Below, piece after piece: positions 34,301-47,154 of a DNA stretch of 64,000 bases; within the stretch, counting starts at the first letter, position 1, and every line of letters starts with the position of its first letter. The notes beneath the pieces were generated by a model. That model was not told where the DNA came from and did not search any database. It was given only the letters and a program-made list of their open reading frames with translations. Origin of the DNA: Phialophora verrucosa (lineage: Eukaryota > Ascomycota > Eurotiomycetes > Chaetothyriales > Herpotrichiellaceae); the NCBI GenBank assembly GCA_002099365.1, contig MSED01000002.1:2976001-3040000 (forward strand). Reading direction: 5' to 3'. The translations under genes and the position numbers were made by a program.

Positions 34301-37300
34301 AGTCGCTTCAGATCGACACCAGGCTCCAGTCGGAACGTCATCACGTTCAGGTACTTTTCAGACTCCAGAAGTAACCCTTCTTGCATCGGTGTGACAGGAA
34401 GGATGTACTCAACCTCGTTAAGGTCTACCCCTTGGGCTTGCAGACCAGTCCGATAGCTCGACTGCAGTTTTGCAATAGAATTTTGCATCTCTCCCCTATT
34501 GTTCGCTGGGCCCTCAGGATCAGCATTCGAGGTCGCCACACGTGCAATGCCAGCAACGGTAGGTGCCTTCATGATGGCGCTTACGGGAACTTTCAAGCCA
34601 ACGTCCTTGAGCCGAGCTGCGAGTTTCATCGCTTCGATGCTGTCAAGCCCGAGTTCGAATATCGTTGGCCCGTCCCGACGGATGGTCTCTTCTTGCACAG
34701 AAGCAAGCTTTGCGATCTGGGAACGAACAGCCATATCTACTTCGCTCAAAGAAGTTCCTCCGTGCGGATCCGGTGCTCTGTCTGAGTCTGATTCCGTCTG
34801 GTCACCATCATGAATGCCATTTGTGGTCGGTACAGGTGTGGTTGAGGCTTCGCAGAACTCGGGTGGCAAGATCGAGTCCATTTTTGCGGGATCTGTGATG
34901 AGGCTTAGATAGGTCCTGAAAAGGTGCCTGGCACCATCATCAGTCACATATGCCGGCTTCGCCACAACGGTAACCGTGAAGGAGGACCCTTTCTGCTCGA
35001 CCTCAATGTTCAGAGGATAATCCGGCGTGCTTTCATTAGGCATCTCTTCCCATAAATCGTCGCCTGCGGACCCAGCCGGCCGCTTTTGAAAAACGAACAG
35101 GGTGTTGAAGAGTCCCTTGTTGATGTCTTGATCAAGATAACGTGCAATCTTCCGCAGCGGGGTGTGCTGATAGGCTATGACGTCTACATTGAATTTGTGA
35201 CAGGCTCGAACGAGGTCCACGACTCTCGCTCCCTTCTTGAGACCGTTGATCGCGCAGGGGATGGTATTGAACATGGGGCCGATCACATCTTCCAACCCTT
35301 CTTGCGGCATTGTTCTGCCTGAAACCACAATGCCTATCGAAGGATTCGCTTTGAGCTCCGTCTGTAGTGCGTAAAGGACTATTGCTTGGAAGAACGCTGA
35401 GGTCGTCACGTCCAACATATTGCACCGCGCTTGGAGATTGTCAAGGACGATGTTGTCAGTCAAAACAATAGGACTATTCATATCTTCGTGCTTCGAATCT
35501 GTCAGAGGGAGGCTTTGGGGCTTGAAAGAGGGGAGCAGTGATTTCCAAAATCTCCTCTCATCAGGCAATTGACACAGGGGACCGTAAGGAAGAGCTTGGT
35601 AGAACTGCATGGACGGTGTGAGATCATCTTCAGGACTGTTATAATGTCGCTTGACCTGGTCGAGTAGCTTCGTCAGGCTGTTTCCGTCGTAGAGACCATG
35701 AAAGATGTAGATATGCATGCGATGGCTTCTCCCAGAACTTGTCAACTCGACGCTCCAAGGTAATGACGTCGACAGAGACCTGACGGACTTGACCCAGTCT
35801 CTGAAAGACGACTCTCGTATCTGCTTGTTCTTGTGACTCGACATCTTGATGTCGATGTCATAATGGCGGAGCACAACCTGAGCATACCCATCGGCTGTGG
35901 GAAGGAAGAAAGTTCTCAACACTGAAACGGACTGCTGCGTAGTCTGCCACGCTTCTTTCAGTCGTGCCATGTCGACCTCCGGTTTCAGTTCGAAGCGGAA
36001 TTCGGAGAAATAAACTGTATCGTCGGGTCTACTCTGCATGACCCTCGAGATCATGCCTTCCTGCAGCGACGTGCAAGGTGCGATGTATTCGAGATCGACA
36101 GGCTGGAGCTTCATGGCTCGGCAAACTGATGCACAATGAGTTTCGGCGAATGATCGAATCCGCTCTCGAGTAGTCTCCATAACCTTGTCACTGTCGAAGG
36201 TTGACCCTTGCGCAATGGCTTGTGCGAGGTCCTGTACCACAGGATGTCTAAGCACTGTAGCCACATCGGCGTTCTTGAATCCTTGCCGCTTGCAGATTCT
36301 GGCAAGCCCAATGGCAGAAATCGAGTCCACGCCGAGTTCGAACAACCTTGAAGTCGGCTTGATGCTTGACGCAGGAATCTGTAGGAAGCATGCCAGTAAT
36401 TCGGCCACCTGTTTGTTGACCTCGAGGTTCCCGTTCGTCAATGCCCCTGCTTGCTCGGACGCTGCTCCTTCCGACTCGATCGAATTGGCTTCGTACAACC
36501 CTTTCAATGATTTGTGATCGACCTTGTTGTTCACAGACAGAGGGAGTGATGACAGAGCTAAAATGTAGGTTGGCACCATGTACGCCGGTAGTTTATTGGA
36601 ACAATTCTCCCGGATCTTTACAGCCAACTCCCGACTCAAATCGTCTGTCAGGATTGTCGGGCTCTCGTTCTTGGCTTTCCGCTGCGCTGTCGAAAAGAAG
36701 GCCACAAGGTGGTCCTTTTGTTGGCTCGGGTGTTTCAAGACCATCGTAGCAACATCTTTAATCCTAGAGTCCGAAGCCACGGCAATATGATTGATCTCGC
36801 CGATTTCCAACCGTTGTCCTCGTAGCTTGACTTGATCGTCGATTCGGCCAAGGAACTCAAAGCTGTTGTCGTGCAAGAGACGGACAAGGTCGCCCGTCCG
36901 ATAGAGCCTAGTTTTGTATTTGGGCATTGTCACGAACTTCTCTGCGGTAAGCTCTGGCCGGTTTAGATATCCCTTCCCAACCAGCGGACCTGACAAGCAC
37001 AACTCGCCAACAGCGCCGCGCAGCACCGGCTGCTGTGAGCCAGGCTCTAACACGAAGGACCCAACATTGTCCCACTGCTGGCCAATATTCGTGGGCTTCG
37101 CATGTTTTGGAACCTGCCGATGAACTGTGCAGCCGATGGTCACTTCGCTTGGCCCATAGAAATTGTACAAGCAGCCCGTATCGCCCCAAGTTTCAAGGAT
37201 GTCTTGTCTGACTTGCTCACCACCAACGATAAAGACGCCATCACACAGGCTGGGCACATGCTCGGGAGTCAGTAGCCGTGCCAGGCTTGGAGTAAGATCA

Positions 37301-40300
37301 AGATGCGTTATCTGGAGAGCGTTGATAGAGCCTTGCAGGTCTTCGAACAAGAGGTCTCGCGGAGCAGATGTAACACAGATACCCACGCTCCAGCTCCAAT
37401 ATTGTTCGAGCACACTGACATCAAAGTGGAAGGATGCAAATTGCAGCCATCTGGACGTGCTTTTCCATCTTCCCTGGAAAATTCGCTGGAAGGACAGCAT
37501 GGCCTGTACTGCGCTGTCATGGCTAATCAGGCAACCCTTTGGTGTGCCAGTAGTTCCAGAGGTGTAAAGGCAGTAGCACGTGTCTTCAGGACTCAGCTCC
37601 CTGGTAGGGGTAAGTTTGTCAGCCGGCAAATCCCGCCAGGAATCGTTGTCGACAGCTAAGACGGATGCCTCTGGGAGATGCGTGAAGTCCGACACCTTGT
37701 CCTTTGTGGTAAGCACAAGATGGCAACCCGAATCCTTGAGAATAAATTCCTTCCGGGTGGCTGGTGCGCCAGGATCAATGGCGAGGTAGCCACACCCTGA
37801 TTTGAGAATCCCGAGTATGGCGAATGAAGCTTCGGGGCACTTGTCAAAGCAAACAGCTACCAGCTCACCGGCCTGAACTCCGTGATTCTGGATCAAGCGC
37901 GAAATCTGATTGCCACTTGAGTCGAGCTGAGAATAAGTCCAGTTTTGCTTGGTTGCGGTCGACCCTTCCAAGCTTGTTACAAACTCAAGCGCAATGCTGT
38001 CCGGACACCTTTCTGCGGTGAGCTCGACAAACTCGTGCAGGAATTTGACCTGGGTAGCGATACGTTCTTCTTTGGCAGGCACAACCGACAACCCTGACTG
38101 GGGCAGCTTCGGAGACTCAGCAGCTGGGGTGATTATTTTCCTGAGGAGCCCGTCATACTCATGGAGGATGTGAGGAGCTTGCTCAGCCGGTACGACATCC
38201 TCACGGCATGTCAGCTGTAGATCAATTGCACCGTCCTCCCGGGGGAATATTTCCAGGGAGACCGCGTATTCAGCACTTGCAGAATCTTCGACCAGTGCCC
38301 ACGGCCTCTGGGATTCTTGCGTGGAGTCGTATCGTTGCAGGACGATGACAGAGTCGAAGGGCTCGCTGTCAATGCCTGCCCAGCGTTTGATCGAGTTGAG
38401 CGGAGTATGTTGATGTTTCAGCACGCCAGCACAGCGCTTGGTAGCATCTTCCAAAACCTTGGGCGGGTCAGAGTTGATTTGAATTGCCAGCGGAACAGTA
38501 TTGATACAGGGAAATGCGACCTTGTTCTCGTCTTCTTCAAAATCTCTTCCGGACAGTATCACTCCGAAAGTGACGACGCTCTGAGCCGTGTATGCAGAAA
38601 GTAAGGAAGCCCAGGCGGCGGCCACCAACGCCTGCATCGTCGCTCCAGCCTCAGCACATGCTTCCTCCAGGGTGGGGCACGACAGGCTGCACCGTTGTTT
38701 TGCCACAGTATGATTCGTGGCCTCGTTGTTGTAGATCCTCATGTCTGGAAATCGGGTTGGACGTATATCTGTCGATAATTCCGACCAGAATGACTTTGAG
38801 CTTTCATCTGCGCTCCTGCCGAGAATCTTTGAGACAGTGGGTGCAAGGTCGATCTTCTGTGGCTGTGTGCCGTTGTATATACAGGCCACATCGTTCAGAA
38901 CTATGTCCAAGGAGCGAGCATCGTAGAGTGCGTGCAACATTGAGAGTTCAAGGACCGGGGACGGTCCGGTCGTGGACACCCGAACGCGCCATTGCAGGTA
39001 CCGAAGGTCTCCCAGGTCCTTCGGAATCTCGGATGCATCATCAAACCAGGGCAACTGCTTGGCACCTGTCTTGTATATGATCATGGCAAACGGGGCTTTG
39101 GGGTCGTCGACCTCAGCAAAGCCAGTCCTGAGCATTTTGTGAGTTTTCATTGTCACAGCCCAAGAACGCTTTAGCCTCGACAAGTCAACGCCTGGTTCCA
39201 GCTCGAAGCGCATATGGTTAAAGTAAAGCTTGCGATTTGACCGAAGATACTGTGATAGGATGCCTGTTTGAGCCGGTGTACATGGCCATACATGCTGCAC
39301 TGTCGGTCGTTCAATACCGTTGATTTGACAAATTGACTGACGATGTTCCCGGTCATATGCGTCAAGGTCGAAAGACAAACTCGGTGCCGGCTTTTCCCTC
39401 CTTGAATTACAAAGCCCGGCAATGTTGCGCACACTGGCGGCCTCCAGAATATCACCAGAAGACATATTGAGCCCTTGCTTGCGCAGCCTTGCCGCGATTT
39501 GCACCGCGTTGATACTGTCAAAACCGAGATGGAATATAGTGGTGTCTTTGTAGACGTCCCTAGAGAGGCCAAGTTTCAACTCTAATAGGATATCCTTGAC
39601 CAAAGTCTCCGTGTCTGACAGCTTTTCTTCAGCCTGGATCGATCCGTTCGCTCCGGCGGTGGCCAGTGGGCTACTACCGACAGTGAACGGGGTGGTCGGA
39701 TGCAATTTTGGCAACGCATGAGTAGCAGAAGAAAAGTCCAATGCCCTTGCTTGTGGGTATTTGGTGGTATGCACGAGGAGGCTATCAAAGGCATGGAGCA
39801 GAAGCCTCAAGGTGTTCTCGTTGGCCATTTCCGAGTGTAACACTAGGGAGAGGTTGTCGGCATCTGTGTCCATCACTATCTCGAGAATGAAGGGAAACGA
39901 CATATGTCCAGACTCATCAGTCATCGTCCAGATGTTATGGTCGAGACGGAATTGATCTTGCTGGAGCAAAATCAACGTGTCAAAAAGAGTTTTGCCCATC
40001 GTATCGATTTCCCTCTGGATGCGACGCAGCGAGCTAGACTGGTAGGGCAACACTTCGACATTCATCTGCTGCGCATTGCGGCATAGCTCTTGGTTGGAAT
40101 TGTCGCGCTGCAGCCGGATCCTCATTGGTAACGTATTGAAACACGGTGCAACTATGCGGTCAACGCCGTCAACGGCAAGGTTGCGACCGCTAACGACGTT
40201 GCCGAAGCAGACATCTTGAGTCTGGAAGATGCAGCAAAGCAAACGAGTCCATGCGGCTTGGAGGAGCACGAGGGATGTTGAAGAAAGCTTCCGAACAGCT

Positions 40301-43300
40301 TGATGGAATTCGGTCAAGCCGATCATGCTTTGACGCTGGGCCCGCGAAACGCTACCCGATGGAATCTTGTCCTGAGGCAAAATGGCCTCCGACAGCTTGA
40401 ACAAAGAAGCTCCGTCCAGCTTGCTGCGCCAAAATTCATATGTACCGTCCGTGTCCGAGGCGTCCATGCGAGACAGATAGTTGTCGAAAGGCACAGGCTT
40501 TGGAAGGTGATTGCCATGATAATAAGCTTCAATCTCCGATAGAAGAATTGACATGGCCTCGGCGTCGTAGAGACAATGGTGCATTCGTAGATCCAGTCGG
40601 AAGGCATTGTCACGGCCTCGGCTGACTGTAAGACTCCATGGAGGAACCATCAGACGTTCGAGACCTTGAAATCGCGAATCTTCAGAAGCGTCCTCGCTCC
40701 AGGGAAGCTGAAAATGCTTCAAAACCACCTGCGCGAAGGGTTGAGCTGCTGAGTCTGTTGTGGCGAATCCAGTGCGAAGAATTTGATGTCTGGTAAGTGT
40801 GTGCTCCCACGCTTCACGCAATCTCCCAATGTCTCCGTGGACCCGAAACTGCAGAGTATTCTGGTAAGCTTGGGAAGAGGCATTCACTGCAGTCGTGGCC
40901 ATCGACTCTTGCAGAGGTGTGCACGGGAGGATTTTCTCGACTTCCAGTCCTGCGCGAGAGTAAGTGCCGCGAATTCGATCACCTAAGGGTCCAGCGAAGT
41001 GTCTAGTCAGATCGCGCCGTGGACATGGCGCTCTCTCTTTTCCTGTGTCAGAGGCGAGGAATCTGTGCAGTCGTCCAATTGATGGGTTCTTTAGCAAGGT
41101 GGATATCTCTATAGAGGGATAATGGACTCTCAGTTTTCTTGTAACATGGATCGCACTGATAGAATCTAGTCCAAGGGCATAGAAAGAGCTGTTGCGAGTA
41201 ATCGCCTGAAGTTGCACGCCGAGACTGTCGCAAATTGCCTGGGCAATGGTTCTTTCGTCTTCGGAGAAGGCCCCATTTTCCTCTGAAGCAGTCTTCCCTC
41301 GCGAAACTGCCTGGAGCTGCTCAGCATCAAGGGCCCGATAGCTGTCGATGAGATTTCTCCGATCGATCTTGCCCTGTCGTGTCAAAGGTATGTGATCAAG
41401 ACCTATAAGTGCGTCAGGTATCATATAGCTCGGCAAGGTCTTTGACAATTGGTCGTAAACGGCATCGTTGGTCTCCGCAGGTGTTGCTGATTCTTTAGGC
41501 TGACGTGGAGTCAAGAAAGAGACAAGTTTGGCCGGTGCATCACCGTCTGCGTCGATGATCATAGACACTGCATATTCGACGCCCTCGCATAGGAGAATAG
41601 CAGAGTTGATCTCACCCAGCTCAATTCGTTGGCCGCGAAGCTTGACCTGGTCGTCCTCGCGACCCAAGATAGCTAGAGACCCGTCGGCTAGGAGCCTTCC
41701 AATGTCACCAGAGCGATACAGCCGACCATACTTCGGGTGATCGAAGAAGGCCTTTGCAGTCAGCACGGGGTCGATGTATCCGCGTCCGACCTGCTCTCCA
41801 CCAATCCATATCTCTCCTACTCCGCCCGTGGGAATGGGTCTGAAGTTTAGAGCAGCTTGATGACTGGTCCCATTGACGATATGTTGTGAGTCCGGTGCTT
41901 GCCTTTGGCAGACGAAGACTGATGTGTTTGATAGCGGAGGACCGACATTGTTGGATGCATCGGCACTTGAGACACAGGGTCGGACGTTGCAAATATTTGT
42001 CGTCTCGGAGGGACCGTATCCCTGGTACAACCCTCGACCAGCCCAATCTGAGAAGACCCTTGAGTTCATGGGTTCTCCTGCCGTGACCAGCATTTTCACA
42101 CTCTGAACCTTGCCAGGACGAACCAAGGCAGCAACCGAGGGAGTCATGCTGAGATGGGTAATGTTCATTTCCGAGATGAAGTATTCGAGATCACGAAAAA
42201 GCACGTCGTTCGAGGCCGTACATAATGTCATGCCCATATGCCAGGTCCAAAAGATTTCAAAGACCGATACATCAAACGCTGGCGAGCATGATTGTAAAAG
42301 ACGGTCTGTTCGTGGTTTGCAAGGATAGATGCGTGAGAGCACTTCAAGGTTGCTGAGCAAGTTTCGCCGAGTGAGGAGAACACCTTTGGGAACACCAGTT
42401 GTGCCACTTGTGAAGACAGCATACGCCAACTCCCCTCCTTTCAATGCAGGCCCCTTTGAAACACCCGATTCTGAGTTCTTGACAAGGAGATTAGCTATCG
42501 ATACGGATGTGGTCGCCGTGGATTGACACGGCGTCTGGACATCGCCTGCTGTTAGGACAACCTTGCTTTTCGCTTCACCCAGGATCGAGCGAGATCTCTC
42601 AGCAGGGGTGCGAGGGTCGATGCACACGTACGCTCCTCCGGCCATAATAGTACCAAGTATGCCGATGTAGAGCTCGATTGATCTTGGTCCAATCAAGCAT
42701 ACGAGGTCGTCAACACCAACTGTGTACTCCCTCCGCAATGCTGAAGCGACAATCGAGGCTCGCTTAAACAGGTCGCGGTAGGTGAGAAATTCCCTGTCAA
42801 CTCGACCTGTGGACAGGTCAATGTCGTGCACAAATTCGACTGCCACTCTCGAAGGGCATGACTCTGCGAGATTCTCAACGGTGCTTACGAGGTCGAAAGA
42901 CCCGCTAAACTGCTGGAAGTTGGTGTTCACCATAGATACGAGATGCCGGCTCGTGCTTTCCCAGATTTCATCCAAGCGCAGATCAAGTCCGTTCGTGATG
43001 CGCGTGATGGCTTCGTCGAGCTGTCTCGCTATAAGCCCTCCGTGGTCTTCTGGGATACGCTCGGCATCGAAACTCAACTTCACGTGGACTTTGCCCAGGC
43101 GAGGTTCGAATTCGACCACAAGGGAATAGTCCAAGGCATCGGCCGTCGAATTGGTCGTTACTTTGGAACGATCCCTGTCATTGTCTGCGCTGTCCTGTTG
43201 CCACACACAAAGAGTATCGAAGAGCCTATCTCCAGCACGGACGCCTGCCGCGTGATTGATATCTCGAAGGGATATGTCCCCATGTTTCTGACATAGGTTG

Positions 43301-46113
43301 CGCAGCTTTTGGATATGATTGACAAGGTCGTGAGCCGTCCTTAAAGCATTGATATCAATACGGAGAGGAAACATCGATAGACAGGGGCCAATGATAGACT
43401 CAACCCCCGGCAGAGGATGATGGCGACCTGCCGACACAACGCCAATAGCGACGTCGGTCTCGTTGGTGTATGACGAGAGCAGGAGAGACCATGCCGCCTC
43501 TAGGATGGTCTCCCGACTGCAACGTAATGACAGAGCAACGTCTGACAGCTGCTGATAGGAGACTGACAATGGCAACTCCGTGCAACCTCGGTAACGCCGC
43601 TCTTTACGGGTTTCTGCCAGGTTCGGGAAGGTAGAAGGCTTGAAGTCGACAAACTGGTTCTCCCAAAACTCGCGATTCACTGATGTTTCAGACTGGTGCC
43701 GACGCTGTTCAAAGGAGCGGAAGACGGAAAACGGCGTTCTCTTCGGTGCATCGCGGCCCGACAATATAGCATTCAGGTCGTCCACAATCAACTCCCAAGA
43801 CCATCCATCATAGAGCGCGTGGTGAATGCGGACATGGGCAACATCTCCCGAGTCCTGGGAGTCCTGACCCAGTTGAAGGGGTCGTAGAAGAGTGAGCTCT
43901 GTGTCTACCAAAGAACGCCAAACAATTTGCGCGAAGGGCATCTTTTGACTGCCCGTCGGCACGAAACCGGACCGCAAAATCTTGTTCTTCTCCGCAAGCT
44001 TGTCGAACGCCCGACGCAGATCAGCAAACGTCACCCTTGCAGTAAGCTGGAGCCAGATATCATTGAAGTTCTGAGCCGGTTTTGTGGCAGTTTCGACCAG
44101 CATTGCCACCTGCATGCTACTGCAAGGCAGGATCTCCTCCCAGGATCGTTCGTGTCTTGCAAAGTTGGGGCCTTGAAGGAGCTGTTGCTTGATTTCTTGC
44201 CACTCCCCGGACGTTTCAAATTCGTTTCGGGGGTGATCAAGGCTTTCAGAAGGGGATGAGTACTCCACGATGACTGCCAGCTCGGCCACATTGTCCGACT
44301 CAGTGATCATCGCAGCACTGATGGAGCTATATTTTTCGCGTAGCTGAGATGCTACCTTTATGGCACGGAGGGAATCCAGTCCCAGAGACCAGAAAGATGT
44401 GCTTCTGTCGATCTTCGTCCTCAACTCGCCGCTCAGGGCTTTTGCAATGTCCTCCTCAATCCGGGTCCTAAATGTATCCTCTTGTGTCGCCACCGATCGT
44501 CGTTCATGATAGTTGCGCTCAAGTGCCTTACGGTCGATCTTGCCAGATGCTAGCCGAGGAACGTCGTTGTGGAGAAAGATGATTTCGCCTGGGCGCATAT
44601 ACGGCGGCAACCAGGACTTGCACTGAACATGGATGGCCGCCGCTCCAATGTCAGGCCTTGCTACGCAGAAAAGCACCAAAACATCGTCAATGATGCTGGC
44701 AATGGCCATTTGCACCCCTTTAGTCTTTGACGCGATCTCTTCAATTTCCCCCAGTTCAACCCGCTGGCCTCTTAGTTTCACTTGCCCGGTACTTATTCGG
44801 CCCAGGATTTCTAGTTCACCATTCGGACGGCATATCGCTCGATCACCTGTTTTGTAGATTGCGCCATAGCCGGGAAGCTCAACGAATGCAGCTCGATTCT
44901 GCTCTGGCCGGTTCAAATATCCATCAGCGAGTTGGCCGGCTATAGCAAGCTCTCCTGATTCTCCAACGGGTGCTATTTCGGGCGGTTCGCCCGGTTTAAG
45001 GATAAAAGCACTGACTGTGCTCAAAGGTTGCCCTATGCTGCGAACAGATGCATCCGCGGCGAGCTTCGTTGCCACAGTACAGTGAATCGCCGCCTCGGTG
45101 GGACCGTACATGGCATACAGCATGCTAGGGTTGTCTCTTTTGCCGCCAAATTCCGAGACAACCTGTGTCGTGAGCATTTCTCCGATTGTCAACAGCGTCT
45201 TCAGACAGGGAGCCGCCTCTCGTGTTCTTAGCAGTGTTCCCGCCACAGTGGGAGTGAGCTCCGCGGCGTCTGCATTGAGCGCCTGAATCGTAGCTGGGAG
45301 ATCAGCAAGCATGCGCTCTCGCTCGCAGCCTACTAATGTGGCGCCTCGGAAGAATGGAAAGAATATCTCAAATATGGATACATCGAACGTTGGTGAAGCA
45401 AATTGCAAGAAGCGCCTGAAGCGGGGAATATGCTCATCGTGCGCAAGTAGTGACTGGGACACTGAAAGATGCGATACCATGACACCCTTTGGCAGCCCTG
45501 TAGAGCCTGATGTATACATCACATAAGCAGGACCCGAAGGCTGTACAGCGGGCCCGGCTTGACAATCAGTTCCCCCATCTCCGATGGATTTCAATCTGTC
45601 CTGGAGGGTTCTGAGCGACACGACTTGGCACTTGACTTGCGTGAGCGCGTCTCGGAAGAGGTTCGAAGTGGTAGAGGTTGCCAAGACGTAGGTCGCATCG
45701 ACATCCCGCAGGATGAACTTCAGTCTTTCAGCTGGCACATCATGGCTGACAGGGCAGAAGGCGGCACCAGCCTTGAGCACTGCCACCCATGCGATATAGA
45801 GCTCAGGACATTGCGGAATAAGGACAGGAATTATGTGCCTTCGGTCGGCCTGGACTGATAATTGCTCTCTGATGTCCCGAGACAGAAGGTCCGTAATCCG
45901 ATGGAAATCATCGTATGTGATCCTGACGCGGCGGCCATCAGCCTGTAAGAAATCGAGTATGATGGCCTTCTCAGACGGCCTTGCCACTAGTTCGTGCAAA
46001 AGCTGAGGCCCGGGTAGTATTCGACGGTTCGCATTGACAATCGATGCTCCGCGGGCATCATGCGTCCCATTAAGTGATGGCTGCGTCGCGCAGCTGCTGT
46101 GAGGTTGGACCAT
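31400..46113 (-). CDS. sidC: Ferrichrome-type siderophore non-ribosomal peptide synthetase (SidC/NPS family)
   Basis: Two exons, 46113-31600 and 31537-31400, give 4,883 residues. The 62-bp intron 31538-31599 (GTAAGT, CTGAC, CTGCAG) joins WCL|PAIDIEANVDDGYLGLGV and completes the last condensation domain. Domain order is A-T-C-A-T-C-T-C-A-T-C-T-C-T-C. Adenylation cores: YTSGSTGLPKG (about 198), FTSGTTGVPKG (1232), YTSGTTGTPKG (2850). Six carrier domains keep the LGxDS serine (near 579, 1650, 2200, 3263, 3825, 4390). Six C domains keep the second His of HHxxxD (HHALYDG, HHCLYDA, LHALYDA, FHGLYDG, PHALYDA, HHALYDA). No thioesterase; the final C domain presumably cyclises. By the GrsA scheme the A3 code reads DVLDIGFIG, which I recall as the code for N5-acyl-hydroxyornithine. 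The known product class is ferrichrome or ferricrocin. The ATG at 46113 is the first in frame, placing the protein start close to the LPGPQLLHELV block. Divergent from sidA. Confidence 0.93.
36212..36252 (-). repeat. Source copy of the 41-bp duplicated segment
   Basis: Part of the NRPS exon, within the fourth carrier domain just after LGVDSISAIGLA. It matches 30719-30759 base for base. Because it is embedded in conserved coding sequence, this copy is the likely origin. Confidence 0.9.
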
Positions 46114-47154
46114 GTCGACAAGGGGACCGCAAAACAACAGCAGCTTTCTCTCAAGAGCGTAGGGGTCGCGAAAATGAGTCTGGAGTATTGGACGAGGCTG
46201 TCACTGTTGAATGACACGATCAAAATTCGGCTAAACTCCGTGGTTCGCACTTACTGGCCGACGTCATAGACGGTAACCACGTCTGGAGTATCTAATGCAG
46301 GACGCCGCTCACGGCGGACGGGGTGCTCGGTAGTAGCAGTTGTATTGTCGTGCTCCTTCCCTTGACGATTGACGTCTTGGTGTAGCATTGGCCGACATGA
46401 TCGCTGAGGGGTGACTCTAGCCAAGCATCGAGAAGGCTTGCATCTTCACCAGCTGTGACTGCCGGATCGGGCAAGGACTGTTGCGGGCTCCGCCGACTAG
46501 GGAAGGAAGCTTAGGTGACTCGTTGTAAGCCCCGGTGGATAGAGAGAAGATTGAAAATTTTTGTTTTCGTCGAAGCCTTGTCTGAGGTCTGCCGCGCCGC
46601 CTTTGAGAAAGGCGCAGGTGCCGGCGGGGCAGCCGCCACGTCCAGCTGCAGCGCTGAGTGGCTCGAGATGATGCGGTGACAAAAGATTATCAGATAATCT
46701 ACTGATTAGATTGATAGCTGGCCTCTCCGTGATCGGATCTTGGGTGAATATTCTCGGTTCCTCTCTTTGCAGGGGATTTTTCTCTCAGGTGACGTATGGA
46801 TAGCCATATTGGCTTGCCGCATGTCGATGTGCCCTTAAACCGTCTTCGGGGTGTATTAACTGTTTCATGGTAGAGGCTCCGAAGTGACCTGATCTGTGCA
46901 GGAAGGGGAAGGGGACCTACGACCGGGATGGCCAGTCAGCGGCCGGTTCCGCATTAATGATGCCACCATTCATGCGGTCTGGGTAACCATCAGTCGCGCT
47001 GGCAGCTCGACGGGGTATTAGATCTAGTCCAGGGTACAAATGGCGTCCCCTCCTACTTTGAGGATTTTGAGACAGCTTTTGCCTGCCCATTGATATTCCT
47101 CTGGCTGCTCGTAGGCATCAATACTGACTTCAAATGCCGATTTGATTTGTCGCC
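46114..47154. promoter_or_regulatory. Shared divergent promoter of the NRPS and sidA genes
   Basis: The two siderophore genes start 1,041 bases apart and point away from each other. The stretch holds one perfect palindromic iron-GATA site (46684-46700) and three ATTGG motifs (46187, 46387, 46808), that is CCAAT on the NRPS strand. None of these is followed by a spacing that fits a strict HapX half-site, so I do not claim a HapX element. No other gene fits in the gap. Confidence 0.8.
46684..46700. promoter_or_regulatory. Palindromic ATCWGATAA iron-GATA factor site (SreA/Sre1-type)
   Basis: The sequence AGATTATCAGATAATCT is a perfect 17-bp inverted repeat around a central A. It contains ATCAGATAA on one strand and ATCTGATAA on the other, both matching the ATCWGATAA consensus of iron-regulatory GATA repressors of filamentous ascomycetes. 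It lies 571 bases upstream of the NRPS start and 455 bases upstream of the sidA start, so it could serve both. Confidence 0.75.

Noticed and set aside
46114..46137. NRPS start at base 46137
   Set aside because: The codon there is TTG. The first in-frame ATG is at 46113 and still precedes the conserved LPGPQLLHELV block.
46187..46812. CCAAT-box plus HapX half-site in the shared promoter
   Set aside because: Three CCAAT boxes exist on the NRPS strand, but none has the RWT triplet 12 bases downstream, so a HapX element is not supported.
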